NCBI RefSeq assembly: GCF_009707515.1
Contig: NZ_WLYI01000034.1
Location: forward strand, 1-61,664
Reading direction: 5' to 3'
Source: Pseudomonas karstica
Lineage (GTDB): Bacteria > Pseudomonadota > Gammaproteobacteria > Pseudomonadales > Pseudomonadaceae
Length of the DNA: 61,664 bases
Position numbers and translations under genes: made by a program. Shown one piece after another: positions 61,388 through 61,664 of this stretch (position 1 is the stretch's first letter; each line of letters opens with the position of its first letter). The notes under the pieces were generated by a model. The model did no database searches and was not told the origin of the DNA. It saw only the letters and a list, made by a program, of their open reading frames with translations.

Positions 61388-61664
61388 GTTTTGGGGACAT
61401 ATCCGTTTTTTGGTAACGGCTGCTTATGGTTTCGCTTTTACAGCGACTCACTTTGGAAAAGCCCCAAAGTAAGCAAAGGGCTCTTGCCCCACCACTTGGT
61501 GCCTCGCCCAGGCTCGGCATGCCCGATCGCAGGCATTACTCCGTGGGCCGCCGCGACGGGCCATCCATGGCCCAACACGGCTAAACCGGCGTCCTGCCGG
61601 TTTACCCACTGCGTAATACCTGCGTTCGGCCAGCGTGGTTTAACGGGGCGCCGAAGATCAAAAA
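61388..61664. repeat. Conserved Pseudomonas intergenic repeat, cut by the window end
   Basis: From GGGGACATATCCG onward the sequence (CTTGCCCCACCACT, GGCTCGGCATGCCC, GGGCCATCCATGGCCC, GGCGTCCTGCCGG, GTGGTTTAACGGGGCGCC) is one I recognise as a repeat found in many copies in Pseudomonas genomes. Several palindromes lie inside. It carries no credible gene. The rest continues past the window. Confidence 0.7.

Overview
The window looks like chromosomal DNA of a fluorescent Pseudomonas (P. fluorescens group). This rests on high GC, a complete glycolate operon (glcC / glcDEFGBA), a xylose operon of the xylA-xylFGH type with divergent xylR, many LysR regulators and OprD porins, REPIN repeats containing GTAGGAGCGAGCTTGCTCGC, and a HrpL-type promoter. 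I see no rRNA, tRNA, CRISPR array, prophage or intact insertion sequence.

Layout. 1-6 kb: a Tat-exported SMP-30 lactonase-like protein, a VOC protein, a divergent HxlR / NmrA pair, a DoxX protein and a Sec-exported M20D amidohydrolase. 6-12 kb: two LysR regulators (the second with two HTH domains) and an operon of MFS transporter, dicarboxylate symporter and DUF1932 dehydrogenase. 12.3-12.8 kb: four tandem 122-bp repeats. 13-22 kb: glcDEFGB plus a GlcA/LldP permease, read leftward from a control region with three GlcC-type half-site groups, and glcC read rightward. 22-27.5 kb: two EamA transporters, a LysR, and an SDR-AraC pair. 27.7-34.3 kb: xylose isomerase and ABC transporter genes with xylR. 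34.4-45.4 kb: mixed housekeeping and enzyme genes, including two L,D-transpeptidase-family proteins that start head to head. 45.5-48.1 kb: an NCS1 permease and its divergent LysR. 48.1-49.0 kb: an OspF/SpvC/HopAI1-family phosphothreonine lyase, a type III effector, with a perfect hrp box upstream. 49-53.8 kb: an operon of flavin monooxygenase, RidA, DUF1028 and ArgE-type deacetylase, next to a LysR. 53.9-58 kb: a dicarboxylate symporter convergent with an OprD porin and a signal-peptide-bearing argininosuccinate-lyase-like protein. 58.2-61.7 kb: SCO and PCu(A)C copper proteins, a second NmrA / HxlR divergent pair, a small PLDc_N membrane protein, and a repeat familiar from many Pseudomonas genomes.

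How the genes fit together. Most of the window is catabolic: glycolate is oxidised to glyoxylate (GlcDEF) and condensed to malate (GlcB); xylose is imported (XylFGH) and isomerised (XylA), although no xylulokinase is present here. Several catabolic leaders carry AANAANAA motifs at or near the ribosome-binding site, as expected for Hfq/Crc catabolite repression. The clearest out-of-place element is the HrpL-dependent effector. The most suggestive metabolic novelty is the predicted periplasmic fumarate-releasing lyase next to a porin and a dicarboxylate symporter.
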